A stretch of 64,000 nt of DNA from Nicotiana tabacum (taxonomy: Eukaryota; Streptophyta; Magnoliopsida; Solanales; Solanaceae): the NCBI RefSeq assembly GCF_000715075.1, contig NC_134094.1, positions 78,226,838-78,290,837 of the forward strand, given 5' to 3'. The notes under the pieces are model-generated. The model saw only the letters and a list, made by a program, of their open reading frames with translations, had not been told where the DNA came from and did no database searches. The first letter of the stretch is position 1. Each line of letters starts with the position of its first letter. Both the position numbers and the translations under genes were made by a program. This document shows, piece after piece, positions 20,798 to 34,685 of the stretch.

Positions 20798-22006
20798 ATT
20801 TTGAAGTCAAGTGAGTTGTGGAACAAAAGTCGATGAAAGTCATCACAAGTTATATTCATAAATTTTACTAAACTTTGGGTCAGATGTCACTGTGATTTTC
20901 TCCCAATATACTGACAGTTACGGGATGATACACCCATCAAATTGAATATCTATGAGTATATTTTTTAACTCATTAAACCATTTATCAATATGATATTAGA
21001 GTAGAGAGAGATATGTAGTTTTGTGAGACTGCGCAGACAACTAGGTGACAAGTAGGTGTGTCACCTACTTGCTTAAATGAGAGGATTAAATATTTCAAAA
21101 AAGACTTTTTAAGGGCTTATCTCCTGCAAATATAACACTCATTATATAGCAAAATTACCAGAGATAAGCCCCTGCAAAAATCCTCCCAATAATTGAACAC
21201 AAACCCTAATTGATTTTCTCTTCTTTTCAAGTTCTAGTTGGAGGAAAACATACGATTTGAAGAATCCAATATTGAGCTGATATATTCAACAAATAAGGTA
21301 AGTTTACTGCTCTCTTTCATCCATTATTTCTGCTGGAGATGTATGGAAAGTCATTCTATAATTGTAAGAACTCACGGGGTGGTGATCGGAAGTCGTGAGT
21401 TCGAGTTATTCAACTTTTAGTGGACTGTTTTGTGGGTTGTTTCGTGTTGCTGTTGGATTGGGTGTTTTTCTACTGTTTTAGGGAGTTTTGGAGGAGAAAG
21501 CATGTGGAGAAACACCATATAAATTCAGGGTGATGGGCTGGTCATTCGTCATAATATTTTCTGGCTGTTTGACACTACTACGGTGGTCGTTTTTGTGTAT
21601 GAAGAGATTGGGGTGTGTTGGGCTGTTTTGTAGTATATTGTGGTGTATATAATATTGGAAAATAATGTATATATTTTGTTACTGTTATGTTCTTGTGTTG
21701 TTGGTATTATCTCGAATCGGGAGGAAGTAAAGATTATAGGAGAGATGCTACCCGTTTTAATATAAAATAAGCTTGTCGTTCGTTATGCGATAGTTGTACC
21801 TTTCGTAACTTAATGATATTAATATTATTATCATTGTAGTAGATTAAGGTGCAAAGAGACAACTTCAACGTGGTTATTGAAAAGATTGTGATAATGTATG
21901 TTAAGTCTAAACCTTTCCTTCATTCTGGAATGATCTCGTACCTACATGTATTTGATAACGAGACATAAAGAGATGTTCGTATTCCTGAATTTATTCACAT
22001 TATTCT
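20798..22006 (+). other. Unassigned 1.2 kb segment between the TRIM-like array and element B
   Basis: It starts where a TRIM-like LTR breaks off. It contains 'ctagttggaggaaaacatac' and 'caaataaggtaagttt' (splice-donor-like), and AT-rich sequence with the inverted pair 'gacaagtaggtg' / 'cacctacttg' (21048-21076). The layout resembles the U5/leader of an LTR element or a processed 5' UTR. No protein domain or partner repeat was found in the window. Confidence 0.4.
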
Positions 22007-23510
22007 TGTAACGATCCGACGGGTCGTTTTGAGAGTTGTAGCCTCGTTCCCCCATTTACTGCTTATTTTGTACTTTATAACTGTTATGTGACTTGTCGGG
22101 GTAGACGGTTCGGGTCCGGTGAGATTTCAGAATGAAATGAGACACTTAATCTCAAGGTTGAAAGCTTAAGTTGAAATGATTGACCGGATATTGATCTTTT
22201 TGTAAACTACCCCAAAATTGAATTTTGATGGTTCTGTTAGCTCCGTTGGGTAATTCTGGACTTAAGCATCCAGCCATATATTGTTTCAGGGAACTAGAAC
22301 AGGTCATTTCGTCATTTGGGACTTGTGTGAAAGGTTTGGGTTCATTCTGAATTAGCTAGAGTTGAATCAGACGCTTTGTTTGAACTTAGACGTTTATGAA
22401 GAGATTGATCTTGATCGATGATTCTTGGTTTTGATGTTAATTATGGTGTTTGGAGCCTTCGTATAGGTTTGGGTGGTGTATTTGGACTTATTGGTATGAT
22501 TTAACGGGGTCCCGTGGGGCTCGAGTATGATTCAGATTGATTTCGGACTATTTTGGAGTTTGCATAGATTACCGGTTCTGTGCGAGTAGGTCATAGATGC
22601 GGGTTTTCTATCATATCTGCGGTACTGCATCTGTGGCATATGGATCGCATATGCGATGTTTTTGTCAGCAAAGGGAGAAGAACCGCAGATGCTGATGGTT
22701 GGCTGAACATGCAGTACTGCATCTGCGGAGGTTTGGTCGTAGAAGCATGGTTTGGCTTGAGGGATGGAGTTCGCAGAAGCGAAGTTGTTGTCACAGAAAC
22801 GGCATCGCACCTGCAAATTAGTGGGAGCATGTGCGAGGATGCCTAGCAGGGATGTATGTTTGAGGGTTAGCTTCATTATTTTATTTTTTGAGTTTCGGAG
22901 TTCGGATTGGAGTGATTTTTAGGCGATTTTCACCCACTTGGATTGGGTAAGTATTCTTAACTCGAATTCGATTATTATTCATGGTTCTATCTTCTATTTT
23001 GGCATTTTATGGGTGAATATAAGGAAGAAAATTTGGGTTTTTATCTATATTGAACTTTAAGAGATTTGTGACTTTTGTCGGATTCCAGGAGGCGCGCCAG
23101 AGTTGGCTTTTTGGTTGACTTTGACTACTTGATTAAAGATTAGACCTTTATCGTTTGGGTTTACTTCCTACGATATTATTTGATCTTATTGAGTGGTTTT
23201 TGGCTAGATTCTAGCCGTTTGGAAGTTGATTCGCTTGGGAAGGCATTTTTAGATTATTGATTTAGCTTGTTTGAGATAAGTGTCTTGCCTCGCTTTGGTT
23301 GAGGGAATTATTCCTAATAATTGATATTGTTTGTTACATGAGGGAGTGATATATATATATGAGGTAACAAGCGCATATACATGTGTCATTGGTAGTCATA
23401 TTCGGGGGAAGATTCTAGATTACTATATGCTTTGTTTGATTGTGTGCCATTCTATATATTATTCAATTAATCGGCTGCGTGGGCACAATAAACCATGCTA
23501 GAGAAATGTT

Positions 23511-23512
<2 letters not shown>
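22007..23512 (+). repeat. Element B 5' LTR, first part
   Basis: Co-linear with 37937-39715: both share 'gaagagattgatcttgat' type phrases, the GCG palindrome cluster, 'cacccacttggattg', and 'catgctagagaaatgttga'. Similarity stops at 23512 where element C sequence begins. Confidence 0.8.
22570..22835. repeat. GCGA-type palindrome cluster in the B 5' LTR
   Basis: About a dozen 'gcatctgcgg', 'tcgcatatgcgat', 'gcagatgc' type words, many palindromic, within 265 bp. The 3' LTR copy at 38630-38965 has related but different spellings. Confidence 0.6.
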
Positions 23513-25178
<1,666 letters not shown>

Positions 25179-25193
25179 TCCTTACTCCCTTAG
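25179..25193 (-). other. Element C polypurine tract
   Basis: On - 'taagggagtaagga' lies directly before the TGTTACATC start of the 3' LTR, where the plus-strand DNA primer forms in this class. Confidence 0.7.
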
Positions 25194-25326
25194 AAATATT
25201 TGTCCTCGAATGTTTACTCTTAGAGACTTTGGGAAATTGTTTTCCAGAGTCTCCTCCGTACACTAGACTAAAATCAACATGTACGCAGCCAGAAAACATA
25301 TTTTACATGCCATACATGGCCAATGT

Positions 25327-25551
25327 CTATAAATAGCAACACTTGGCCTTATACATCTGTCCATTATAAATTCTGAAAGTAAAATATAAGATCTTACCTA
25401 ATGACCTACTGGCCTGAATAGAGCTGTGCTGAGGTATCCCACCTCGAGCCATATCTTCAGTTTGAAATAGGTGGAGGTATTTAGACTTCATTTCCTCATC
25501 CTCTTCCCACGTCATCTCTTCCACATTCTTGCTTCTCCATAAAACCTTCAC
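25327..25551 (-). pseudogene. Element C chromodomain
   Basis: 'VLWRSKNVEEMTWEEDEEMK' followed by 'KYLHLF' is the C-terminal chromodomain of Tekay-type chromoviruses (family form VxWxxxxxEEATWExExxMxxxYPxLF). In the family it directs insertion to histone-marked heterochromatin. Here the open segment is separate from the integrase piece just upstream because of a stop near 25575. Confidence 0.85.
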
Positions 25552-25575
25552 GGAGGCTACCTTCTTATTTTGTAG

Positions 25576-26666
25576 CTAACGGATTTGGCGGTCTAGGATG
25601 GTAACTAGAATTTCCTTATATGGAAAGTCCTCCATAATCTGTACATCATCTGTGGGCACCACTCGGGTAGGATCGCCAATGCACTTCCGTAACATAGATA
25701 CGTGAAATATCTGATGGACAGACTCCAATTCCGAGGGCAATTCTAAATCATAAGCTACTTGTCCCACTCTCCAAATGATCCTACAAGGCCTAATATACTG
25801 TGGGCTAAGCTTGCCTTTCTTGCCAAACCTCATCACGCCCTTCATAGGTGACGCCTTTAAGAATACCCAATCATTAACCCCGAACTCTAAGTCTCATCGC
25901 CGCACGTCAAAATATGACTTCTGACGACTCTGAGATGTCAACAGTCGCTCTCGGATAAGCTTTACTTTCGCTACGGCCTACTAAACCAGGTCTGGCCCAT
26001 GTTACCCAGATTCTCCAACATCAAACCACCCTATAGGAGATATGCATTTACGCCCATACAAAGCCTCGTACGGAGTCATCTGGATACTGGAGTGGTAACT
26101 GTTATTATATGCAAACTCGATAAGAGGTAAATGGTCATCCCAACTTCTTTTAAATTCCAACACACATGCTCATAACATATCCTTGAGCGTCTGAATTGTG
26201 CGCTCAACTTGTCCATCAGTCTGTGGATGAAAAGCTATGCTGAGATTCACCTGAGTCCCTAGACTTCTCTAAAATGACCTCCAAAAATGTGATGTAAACT
26301 GGCCCCACGGTCAGATATAATAGATACTGGTACTCCGTGTAGCCGCACTATCTCCTTAACATATAACTTTGCATAATCTTCTGCTGTATATGTAGATCTG
26401 ATCGATAGGAAATAAGATGATTTCGTGAGCCTATCGACTATCACCCATATAGAATCGAACTTACGATGAGAACGAGGTAAACCCATGACAAAGTCCATGT
26501 TTATCGCCTCACATTTCCACGTCGGGAGCTCTATAGTCTGCATTAGCCTTCCGGGCTTCTGGTGCTCTGCCTTCACTTGCTGGCAACTAGGACACTGAGC
26601 GACAAACTCAGTAATGTTTTTCTTCATATTGTTCCACCAATACACATCCTTAATGTCATGGTACAT
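25576..26666 (-). pseudogene. Element C integrase
   Basis: 26666-26259 carries the zinc-binding end 'VAQCPSCQQVKAEHQKPGR', then 'INMDFVMGLPRS' (first Asp), 'VIVDRLTKSSYF' and 'VPVSIISDRGA' (second Asp). After a frame break the C-terminal GPY/F-like module 'MKGVMRFGKKGKLSPQYIRP' and 'LPSELESVHQIFHVSMLRKC' lies at 25845-25576. Between them a - frame still shows 'FHPQTDGQVERTIQTL' and '[14 protein letters not shown]' with stops. Confidence 0.88.
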
Positions 26667-26822
26667 CTTCGTCGACCGAGGATGAATGGAGTATCACGAA
26701 TAATGTGCCTCTAACATAATCCTGTCTCGTAGCCCTGCTACATCTGGAACACATAGACGGCCCCTATATCTGAGAACCCCATCTCCCTTTAGCTCTAACA
26801 ACGGCTTCTTCTGCTGCGGAAC

Positions 26823-27412
26823 TCACTTTCTCAACTCGACCAACTCTGGGTCCTCGTACTGCCTCTCCTTTACTTCAGCTGTGAGAGATGATTTTGTAGT
26901 ATTTTGGAGTACAACTCCACCATCGCCAGAGTCTACTAACCGAACCCCCAAACAAGCCAATTGATGAATCTCTCTAGTTAATTGTCTTTTCTCGGCCTCT
27001 ACATGTGCTAAGCTACCCATAGATCGGCGACTTAAGGCATCTGCTACAACATTAGCTTTCCTTGGATGGTAGAGAATATTAACATCCTAATCTTTTAATA
27101 ACTCAAGCCATCGCCTCTGTCGCAAATTCAACTCTTTTTGCTTGAAGATATATTGTAGGCTTTTATGATTTGTGAATACATCAACATGAATACCATATAA
27201 ATAATGCTGCCATATCTTAAGTGCATGGACAACCGCAGCTAACTCAAGGTCGTGGGTTGGATAATTCCACTCGTGCTTCCTTAACTACCTTGAAGCATAC
27301 ACAATTACCTTTCCATGTTGCATCAGGTCACATCTTAACCCGACACCTGAGGCATCACAATACATGGCATAACCATCTGGACCCTCTAGAAGTGTTAGAA
27401 CTGGTGCTGAGG
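26823..27412 (-). pseudogene. Element C RNase H and linker
   Basis: - strand pieces show '[20 protein letters not shown]', '[20 protein letters not shown]' and 'YHPRKANVVADALSRRS', the gypsy RNase H C-terminal signature, followed by 'HVEAEKRQLTREIHQLACLG' (27020). In-frame stops interrupt it twice. Confidence 0.85.
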
Positions 27413-28956
27413 TCAACCTGTTCTTAAGCTCTTGTAACTTTGCTCGTAAGCCTCTGTCCACTGAAACTTAGTTGCTTTCTGCATCAACTTCGTCAATAGT
27501 GACGAAAGGAAAGAAAAACCCTCTACGAACCTCTGATAGTATCCTGCTAAGCCTAGAAAGCTACGAACCTCTATCGGAGTTATAGGTCTAGGCCAGGATT
27601 TCACAGCCTCAATCTTCTGAGTGTCTACCTTTATACCTCCATCAGTTACAATGTGCCCCAAGAATGCTACAGACTTTAACCAGAACTCACATTTAGAAAA
27701 CTTAGCATATAATTTACTATCATGAATGGTTTGGAGTAACGCTCGCAGGTGGTCCGCATGCTCATCCTCTGAACGTGAATAAACTAGAATATCATCAATA
27801 AATACTATCACGAAGAGATCTAAAAATAGCCGGAAAAGGCTATTCATCAAGTCCATGAATGCGGAAGGTTCGTCAACCCGAAGGACATGACAAGGAACTC
27901 GAAGTGGCCATATCGGGTCCTGAAGGCTGTCTTTGGAATATCTTTCTCCCGAACTCTGACCTGGTGGTACCCCGACCTCAAATCTATCTTTGAAAAGCAT
28001 CTAGCTCCATGCAACTGATCAAATAAATCATCTATCTTTGGAAGTGGATACTTATTCTTAATAGTTACCTTGTTCAGCTGCCTATAATCGATACACATCC
28101 TCAGCGAGCTGTCTTTATTCCATACAAACAGTACTGGTGCACCCCAAGGTGAGGTACTGGGCCTGATGAAACCTTTCTCCAGCAAATCTTTTAACTGCTC
28201 CTTCAACTCCTTCAATTTGGCAGGTGCCATTCTATACGGAGGGATGGATATTGGTTGAGTTCCCGAAAGTAAATCGATGCCAAAATCAATCTCTCGCTCT
28301 AGAGGAATACCTGGAAGTTCATCTGGAAATACATCTGCGTACTCTTTGACTACTGAAATAGACTGAAGTGTAGGTATCTCAGCATCTGCATCTCTAACTC
28401 TCACAATATGATAAATGCACCCTATTGCGATCATTTTCCTCGCCTTCATATAAGAAATAAACCTACCTCTGGTTGTCGTTGTATTACCTACCCATTCAAG
28501 GAATGGCTCACCCTGAAAATGAAATATGGCTATATTTTCTCGACAATCAACTGTGGCATAGCAAGCTGCCAACCAGTCCATGCCCATGATAGCATCAAAA
28601 TTCAGCATTTCTAGTTCAACTAAGTCGGCTGAGGTATAACGACTACAAACTGTCACCGTACAAGCTCGGTAAACCCGTCTAGCAATAATTGATTCTCCGA
28701 CCGGTGTAGATACCGCAAAAGGATCACTTAGTATTTCAAGCACTATACCAAACTTCCCCGCAACAAATGGGGTAATACACGATAAAGTAGATCCTGGGTC
28801 TATCAAGGCATAAGCATCGTGAGAGAAAATGGTCAACATACCTGTCACAACGTCTGGTAAAGACTCCTGGTCCCGTCGACCCGCTAAAGCATAGCTACAA
28901 TTCTGGTTACCACCTGAACTAGAACCTCTACCTCTACCTCGACCTCTACCCGCCAA
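27413..28956 (-). pseudogene. Element C protease and reverse transcriptase
   Basis: 28956-27847 begins with a Gly/Arg tract ('[13 protein letters not shown]'), then the protease motif '[14 protein letters not shown]' (usual DSGAT changed to DPGST). RT follows: '[20 protein letters not shown]', '[20 protein letters not shown]' and '[12 protein letters not shown]'. A frameshift near 27850-28000 moves the rest into 28000-27413, which holds '[14 protein letters not shown]' (FIDD catalytic box) and '[14 protein letters not shown]'. The catalytic residues survive but the frame does not. Confidence 0.9.
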
Positions 28957-29171
28957 AGACTAAGACTCGCGCCCTGAAGGGTGCACGGACATAGATGATC
29001 CTGTTACTGAATTTGCTGGTTGTGCCATACCCCCAGAATCTCTATTTGGGAAATCTCGCATCATATGCCCCACACGTCCACATGTATAACAAGCATCGAA
29101 ACCGGATCGGCATTGGCCCAAGTGTCTCTACCACAAATCTCACACTGCGGCAGAAATGACCATGTCTGCCC

Positions 29172-30062
29172 TTAACCTCGCTGTCGCTGCAAACCCGACG
29201 CCCATGAGCTCTCACCTGGTCTTAACTGAGTATAGCGGTCATATCGATAACCCTGTAACTGAGGTGGCAGAGGCCTAATTGGTCGTTCGAAATACTGGGG
29301 CCTATAACTACCCTGAGATTGCTCATGAGATCTGGCAAATCTCATCCTCTTACGTTGTCCTGACTCAGTCCTCTTTGTACCCTGCTGCCGACGCCTACCC
29401 CTTTCTATATTCTGGGCGAATGCCTGAATCCGGGAGATATCCATACTATCCTGCAATATAGCGGTGGCACATGCCTCGGTCAACTCTGGGGCCAACCCTG
29501 CTATAAACCTGTGAATCCTGTCCCGCATAGTAGCAACTATGGATGGTGTATATCTGGCCAATGAGTCAAAACAGAGACTATACTCTCGAACACTCATATT
29601 TCCCTGCTTGAGGGCTAGAAACTGATCGACTCGAGCCTGCTGGATCTCCCACGATAAGTACTGGTCAAAGAAGGCATCCGAAAAATTCTCCCAAATAGCT
29701 GGAGGTGCATCACGTCCCCTGGACCTCTCCCATCCCTCGTACCAAAGGATGGCTATATCTTGGAGTCGAAAAGCTGCTAGCTCAACTACCTCTTTCTCCG
29801 TGGCATGCATAACCCGAAAGATCCTGTGAAGATGATATATGAAATCCTGCGGGTCCTCCCTCTGATCTGTCCCCGTAAACTCGAGGGGACTCAAAGAAAT
29901 AAACTCTCGAACCCTTGAACTCCTAGACCCCTCAGAAGATCCTGTACTAGCGGGTGCCCTAGCATGTTGTTGGGTAGCTACCAACTGCATCAACAAATGC
30001 ACCGCACTTCTCAAGTCCTGATATGATGGAAGCGGAGGGGGAAAATCCTTTACGGCGCGCAA
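29172..30062 (-). pseudogene. Element C gag (capsid part)
   Basis: It contains 'FIYHLHRIFRVMHATEKEVV', 'ILWYEGWERSRG', 'FSDAFFDQYLSWEIQQARVD' and 'ALKQGNMSVREYSLCFDSLA', the retrotransposon gag domain of Tekay-type elements. A nucleocapsid knuckle lies downstream in another frame near 29075-29045 ('CYTCGRVGHMMRDFP'). In the family, gag forms the particle that packages element RNA. Confidence 0.88.
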
Positions 30063-31600
30063 CTCGATCCCACCATATAATCAGACTCAATATCAATCCT
30101 CCCTTATTTCACCATATCAAATTACATATAAAATCTATTGCGGCGTGCAACCCGATCCCACCATATCAATATGAATCCTCCTTTATTCTACCCGTTGCGG
30201 CATGCAACCCGATCTATAAGCAAAATCAATAGCTGTAATCAACTCGACAACTCAAATCACAAGAATCTCTACGATTAAAGAATATGAAAGCAAAGCCATA
30301 AAGGAACCTCATACCAATTCAAGGAATACTACAATTAATACAAGGTAACAAGATAAGCATAAGATATGACAATTAAAGTGTACAAGTAAGGCAAGTAGCA
30401 ATTAATCATGGAATCATGGAAGAAAGAAGCATTTCAATACAAGAGTAATAGGTGACAAGCAACAAGTTAAGGCATAGAAAGCAACTAAGACATGTGATAG
30501 TTAAGGCATGGAATGAGTTAATTACTGAAATATGGGAAAGCATGAAAACAACGAATTTGACGGCGTATATACACTCGTCACCTCGCATATACGTCACTAC
30601 ACATGTAATTCACGTAGCACATAGCTCAAGGGCCCCTAATTTTCTCAAATCAAGGTTAGACCCAACACTTACCTCGCTCTGCAAGCAAATCAAAGCTCAA
30701 TCAGAGCCTTTCCTCTAAACTCCACCTCCAAACCAATCGAATCTAACCAAAATCGACTCAATAACATCAAAATATGCTAGGAAAATCAATTACAATACAT
30801 AAAGTTACGATCTTTATAATTTTTCCAAAAAATCAATAAAAGTCAACCCCCATGCTTGCTTGGTCAAAACCCGAGATTCGGACCAAAATCCGATTACCAT
30901 TCACCCCCGAATCCGATTATATAATTAGTTTCGAAATTCGACCTCAATTCGAGGTCTAAATCCCAAATTTACAAAAATCTTTAATTCTATCCAATTCCCT
31001 AATTTCTACCATGAAAATCCTAGATTTGATGTTGAAATCTTATGAAACGTAATGGGTAATTGAAAAGAAATAGATTAAAGTCAATTATCAATGAATTTAG
31101 GAAGAAAATCTCTTGGTAAATCGCCTCTAGGGTGTTTAGGGTTGAGAGTTTGTGAGAAATGAGCTAAATCCCATTTCCCCCCTCTTTTACCCAGCTGCGG
31201 ATGTCGCAATTGCGATATCTTGTTCGCAATTGCGAATATCGCAAATGCGAGAAAGAGGTCGCAACTGCGAACCCTTCTTAAAAGGCCAGTCATCGCAAAA
31301 GCGATATTTTGGTCGCAAATGCGAACCCATACCCCCACAAATACCATCCCTTCGCATATGCAAATATTGCCTAGAAACACGCTGAGTCGCAAATGCGACT
31401 CTACCTTCGCAAAAGTGGCAGTTGCAAGTTCGCAAATGCGAACATTCACCTCGCAAATGCGAGTTTCCCCCAATCCAGCCCATGCTCACAAATGCAAAGC
31501 CTTGTTCGCAAAAGCGAGGCTCGCAAATGCGAGACCTGCAGCAGAGTACCAGTAACAGTAAAGGCATCAACTATTCTACTAAGTCCCAAATCACTCGTAG
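30063..31600 (-). repeat. LTR-like fragment of another family inside element C leader/gag
   Basis: Read on -, this segment has the LTR parts in their usual order. First comes a GCGA palindrome cluster (31540-31190), then 'gggtaaaagagggggg', a long AT-rich stretch, 'gcgaggtaagtgttggg' (30675-30660), and copies of 'gggatcgggttgcacgccgc' (30215-30060). These resemble D/E LTRs. The N-terminal gag-like sequence lies on its far side (31799-32008), so it looks inserted or recombined into the coding region. Boundaries are approximate. Confidence 0.5.
31195..31535. repeat. TCGCAAATGCGA palindrome cluster
   Basis: About 18 copies of 'tcgcaaatgcga', 'tcgcaattgcga', 'tcgcaaaagcga' and variants in 340 bp. 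Each is close to a perfect 12-bp inverted repeat, and the copies are separated by 8-25 bp of unique sequence. Confidence 0.85.
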
Positions 31601-31639
31601 CCTATCCGAAACTCATCCGAGGATGATATCAGAGACCGT

Positions 31640-32008
31640 CCTCTTTGGCTGAGAAGCCAAATCCACCTTTTTGGTGGTCCTTCTCCTTTCTGGCAGTGGT
31701 GGAGCGGTACACACCACCGTCTTTTCTATACCGACATTCTGTAAAGCTTCCTCCTGCTCATCAGAAGGAGAGCCAGATGGCCATGGTTCTAAAGAATGCT
31801 AATTTTGGGAGTCCATTAGGCGAAAATGAAACTTGGTTTCTAAAGAAAGTGTATGTGCGGTCTCCCTAGGAATCTCCTCAGGTGGTGGAGGAGCCGGTAA
31901 TGGCTGAGTAGGGGTCTCTTCCTGGGCCTCACCTACTGTTGTATCTCTGCTCTGGCTAGCCGTAGTCTTCCTAGTCACCGTTATTTGTGCATACAGATGC
32001 CAACACAT
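31640..32008 (-). pseudogene. Element C gag N-terminal region (relic)
   Basis: The - strand has 'RKTTASQSRDTTVGEAQEET' followed by a Pro/Glu-rich run 'PTQPLPAPPPPEEIPRE', a low-complexity N-terminus common in Tekay gag. It lies between the primer-binding site and the LTR-like fragment, in a different frame from the capsid part. Confidence 0.5.
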
Positions 32009-32180
32009 AAGTTTAACTCAAATTTCCTATAACTCACCTCTACATCACGATTTAGATTTGAAAGAAGGGTAACCAACTCCTAAATGCCCTGTAGTCCCCT
32101 GCTTATATAATGTGGTGCACAACACATCTATAAACAAGACCCTACTAGACACGGCTTGTTGACTCTCTAAGACAGAACTG

Positions 32181-32191
32181 CTCTGATACCA
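32181..32191 (-). other. Element C primer-binding site
   Basis: 'ctctgatacca' on + is TGGTATCAGAG on -, complementary to the 3' end of initiator Met-tRNA, a few bases inside the LTR end at 32196. Confidence 0.85.
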
Positions 32192-32195
32192 CTTT

Positions 32196-34056
32196 TGTCA
32201 CGCCTCGAACCTGGGGGGTGAGAATGGCACACGGTGCCTCACCTATCCTTGCATACCAACTTGAAACTAAGGGATTCTGAACATATAATGTCATACTTTG
32301 GTTGTGGCCACATTGCAAGACAATTTGGGAAGAAAAATATAAAACTGAACGGAAGATAATGCTGACTAAATATCAATATAAAGCTGGGCCGACAAGGCCG
32401 TCATAACTACTATAGCTGACAAACCAACAAAATATACATACAAGGCCTACAAGCCCAACATACTGTACTAACTGACAGGATATGTCTACAAGCCTCTTCT
32501 GATGGATGTACTGTGATCGGAAGAGGGCACCGACCTACCCATAACCTATATACATATATACACAAGATGTACATAAAACTCTAGACCCGGCAACTACGAA
32601 AGACGTGGAGCTTACCGATAAAGCTGAACTGGGGCAACACCTACTGAGGAGGACTACCCGTTTATCTGTCTAAACCTGCACGCATGAAATGCAGCATCCC
32701 CAAAAAAAGGGTCGTCAGTATGAAATAACGTACAGAATATGCAAGGCAATAAAATAACTGAAAGCTGAAACTGAACTGATAATATAATAACTGAAAGTAA
32801 CTGGGAGTCAAAGATTATCTGGAGATATACTTACCTGTTGATACTGACTCAACTCTCTCAATATAGTAAATAAAATAGATGTCCGGCTCTATAAGGCTCG
32901 GAACGTGTAACTGCTCTACCGTAGTAGGCTCGCTCATAGGCGCTCGTCCATACTAGGCTCTGTACCTCGACCATGTCGGGCTCGCTCATAGGCGCTCGTC
33001 CATAGTAGGCTTGGTATATAACTTACCATCTGATCAGAGGTTACCCAATATGGGCCTGCCCACCGATTATAGCTTGATGGTGGGGAAAGTACTGTAATAC
33101 TGTATATATATAGACCCTCCACTCCCTTGACTGGAAGAAGACAATACTCAATTGAATATGAACTTCCGATAAGGAAAAATACTGTAACTTATAAGACTAG
33201 GATAATGTATATAAATTCGAGAGTATGAACTTCTCTTTATGTCTCGTTATCAAACGCATGTAGTTACGACATCATGCCAAAATGAAGGAAGGGCTTAACC
33301 TTAACATACCCGGAGTAGGGAAAAATTCGTATGGTATTCTTGGGAAAGATTGCACCGTACTCCCTTAGAATCGCAAAATCCCATTGCTATTACGCAGTAT
33401 AATTTCATATGAAATTTTTTCTTAAGATCGTTACCTTGCTGAATGTTTAATCCATCTCTCTTAATGAATTTGATCACAATATTGTATAACTTTTCTAGCT
33501 GAAGCTATCCGTCACTTTAAGGATATAAATGTCTTCATTTTTGTGAATTAAAGAAGTCTTTTGATAACATTCTTTATCCCAAAGAGATAAGGTGCTCATC
33601 TCTTGAAGTGTTGCCACCTTGCAAGGTGATTCAAGAGTCACTTAATGGATTCCATGTTGCTGTCATGTTGGGGAGTTAATTCTTATCCCGTAATTATCCA
33701 CTTAATCCCCATTAACCAATAATTACATGATTATTCACATTATTAGAAATTATCTCAAATTACTTAAAATACTACTCACTTTTAACACACTTTATATACC
33801 TTACTATTATGGTCATGTAGTACCTTGTATGACACTAGTCCATAAATACCGAGTACTATAGCTTGGACCGTATTTTATCCCAAATCGACAATCTTCAACA
33901 AAACTCATTTTCTTTGATTCGTTTACCCTTTAACCTTCATGGCATTTTACTTATCGCCTATTATAAATAGCATAAATTCTTATAATCTCAAGATAATATC
34001 ATCCCCGAGTCTACGTTGATTATCTGAAGATGAAACTTTAACGTACGAAAATAACA
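32196..34056 (-). repeat. Element C 5' LTR
   Basis: On + it starts 'tgtcacgcctcgaacctggg' and ends 'cgaaaataaca'. It matches the 3' LTR from 32505 onward. At its outer end it lacks the 9 bp 'catctcgag' seen in the other copy. Confidence 0.85.
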
Positions 34057-34670
34057 TTGGTGCAAGTTGTATTTATTGAATATGTCTAATTGGTAGAGTT
34101 TGTTTATTACCCTATCTCAGTTGTACGCCTTTACTGCTGTTATTTTTTGTAATTGTCTTTCTGGAATATTTTCTCTGCATTATACATGTCATTGAGCTGT
34201 GCAGGTTCTCCAAAGTGAGTATCATTTGACTTAAAAACCTCATCACTACTTCTCTGAGGTTAGTCAAGATACTTACTGAGTACATGGGGTCGGTTGTACG
34301 AATACTACACTTCTGCACCTTGCGTTCAAATTCTTGGAGCTGAGCTGCTGTGGTTGACGAAGGCAGGTATTGTACTTGTAGCTGCATCCGAGCTTTGAGC
34401 TACCATTTATAAATGGTAGATTATGACCTCATTTCTGTTTATGTAACCTTCAAATAGCTGTTGTATTTACTTCTTTTACCAGCTTTATAAATCTAAATCA
34501 TAGTGGCTCATAACTTGTACTACCAGTCTTTGGGATAGTTGTATTGAATTATTTTATAATTTTATTAATAATATTGATGATTTCTTATTATAGTAGTAAC
34601 TTATATTGTTTGGCTTACCTAACAGGTTGGTAGGTGCCATCACGACTTGGTGGGATTTTGGGTTGTGACA
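34057..34670 (+). repeat. Element B 5' LTR, last part
   Basis: It resumes with 'ttggtgcaagttgtattta' and matches 40758-40938 plus 41923-42363 of the 3' LTR. It ends 'gggttgtgaca'. Confidence 0.85.
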
Positions 34671-34672
34671 AG

Positions 34673-34685
34673 TTGGTATCAGAGC
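34673..34685 (+). other. Element B primer-binding site
   Basis: 'ttggtatcagagc' lies three bases after the LTR end; initiator Met-tRNA type. Confidence 0.85.

Noticed and set aside
22532..22876. Minus-strand 114-codon frame
   Set aside because: It lies in the B LTR palindrome cluster; the matching 3' LTR frame (38766-39068) is similar only because the LTRs are copies.
31195..31535. CRISPR-like array of short palindromic repeats
   Set aside because: The repeats are 10-14 bp with irregular spacing, in a plant LTR-type sequence, with no cas genes.
31081..31652. Several overlapping Cys/Arg-rich frames on both strands
   Set aside because: They are open because the palindrome cluster lacks stops in most frames. 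No domain, and the same cluster in other LTRs gives different peptides.
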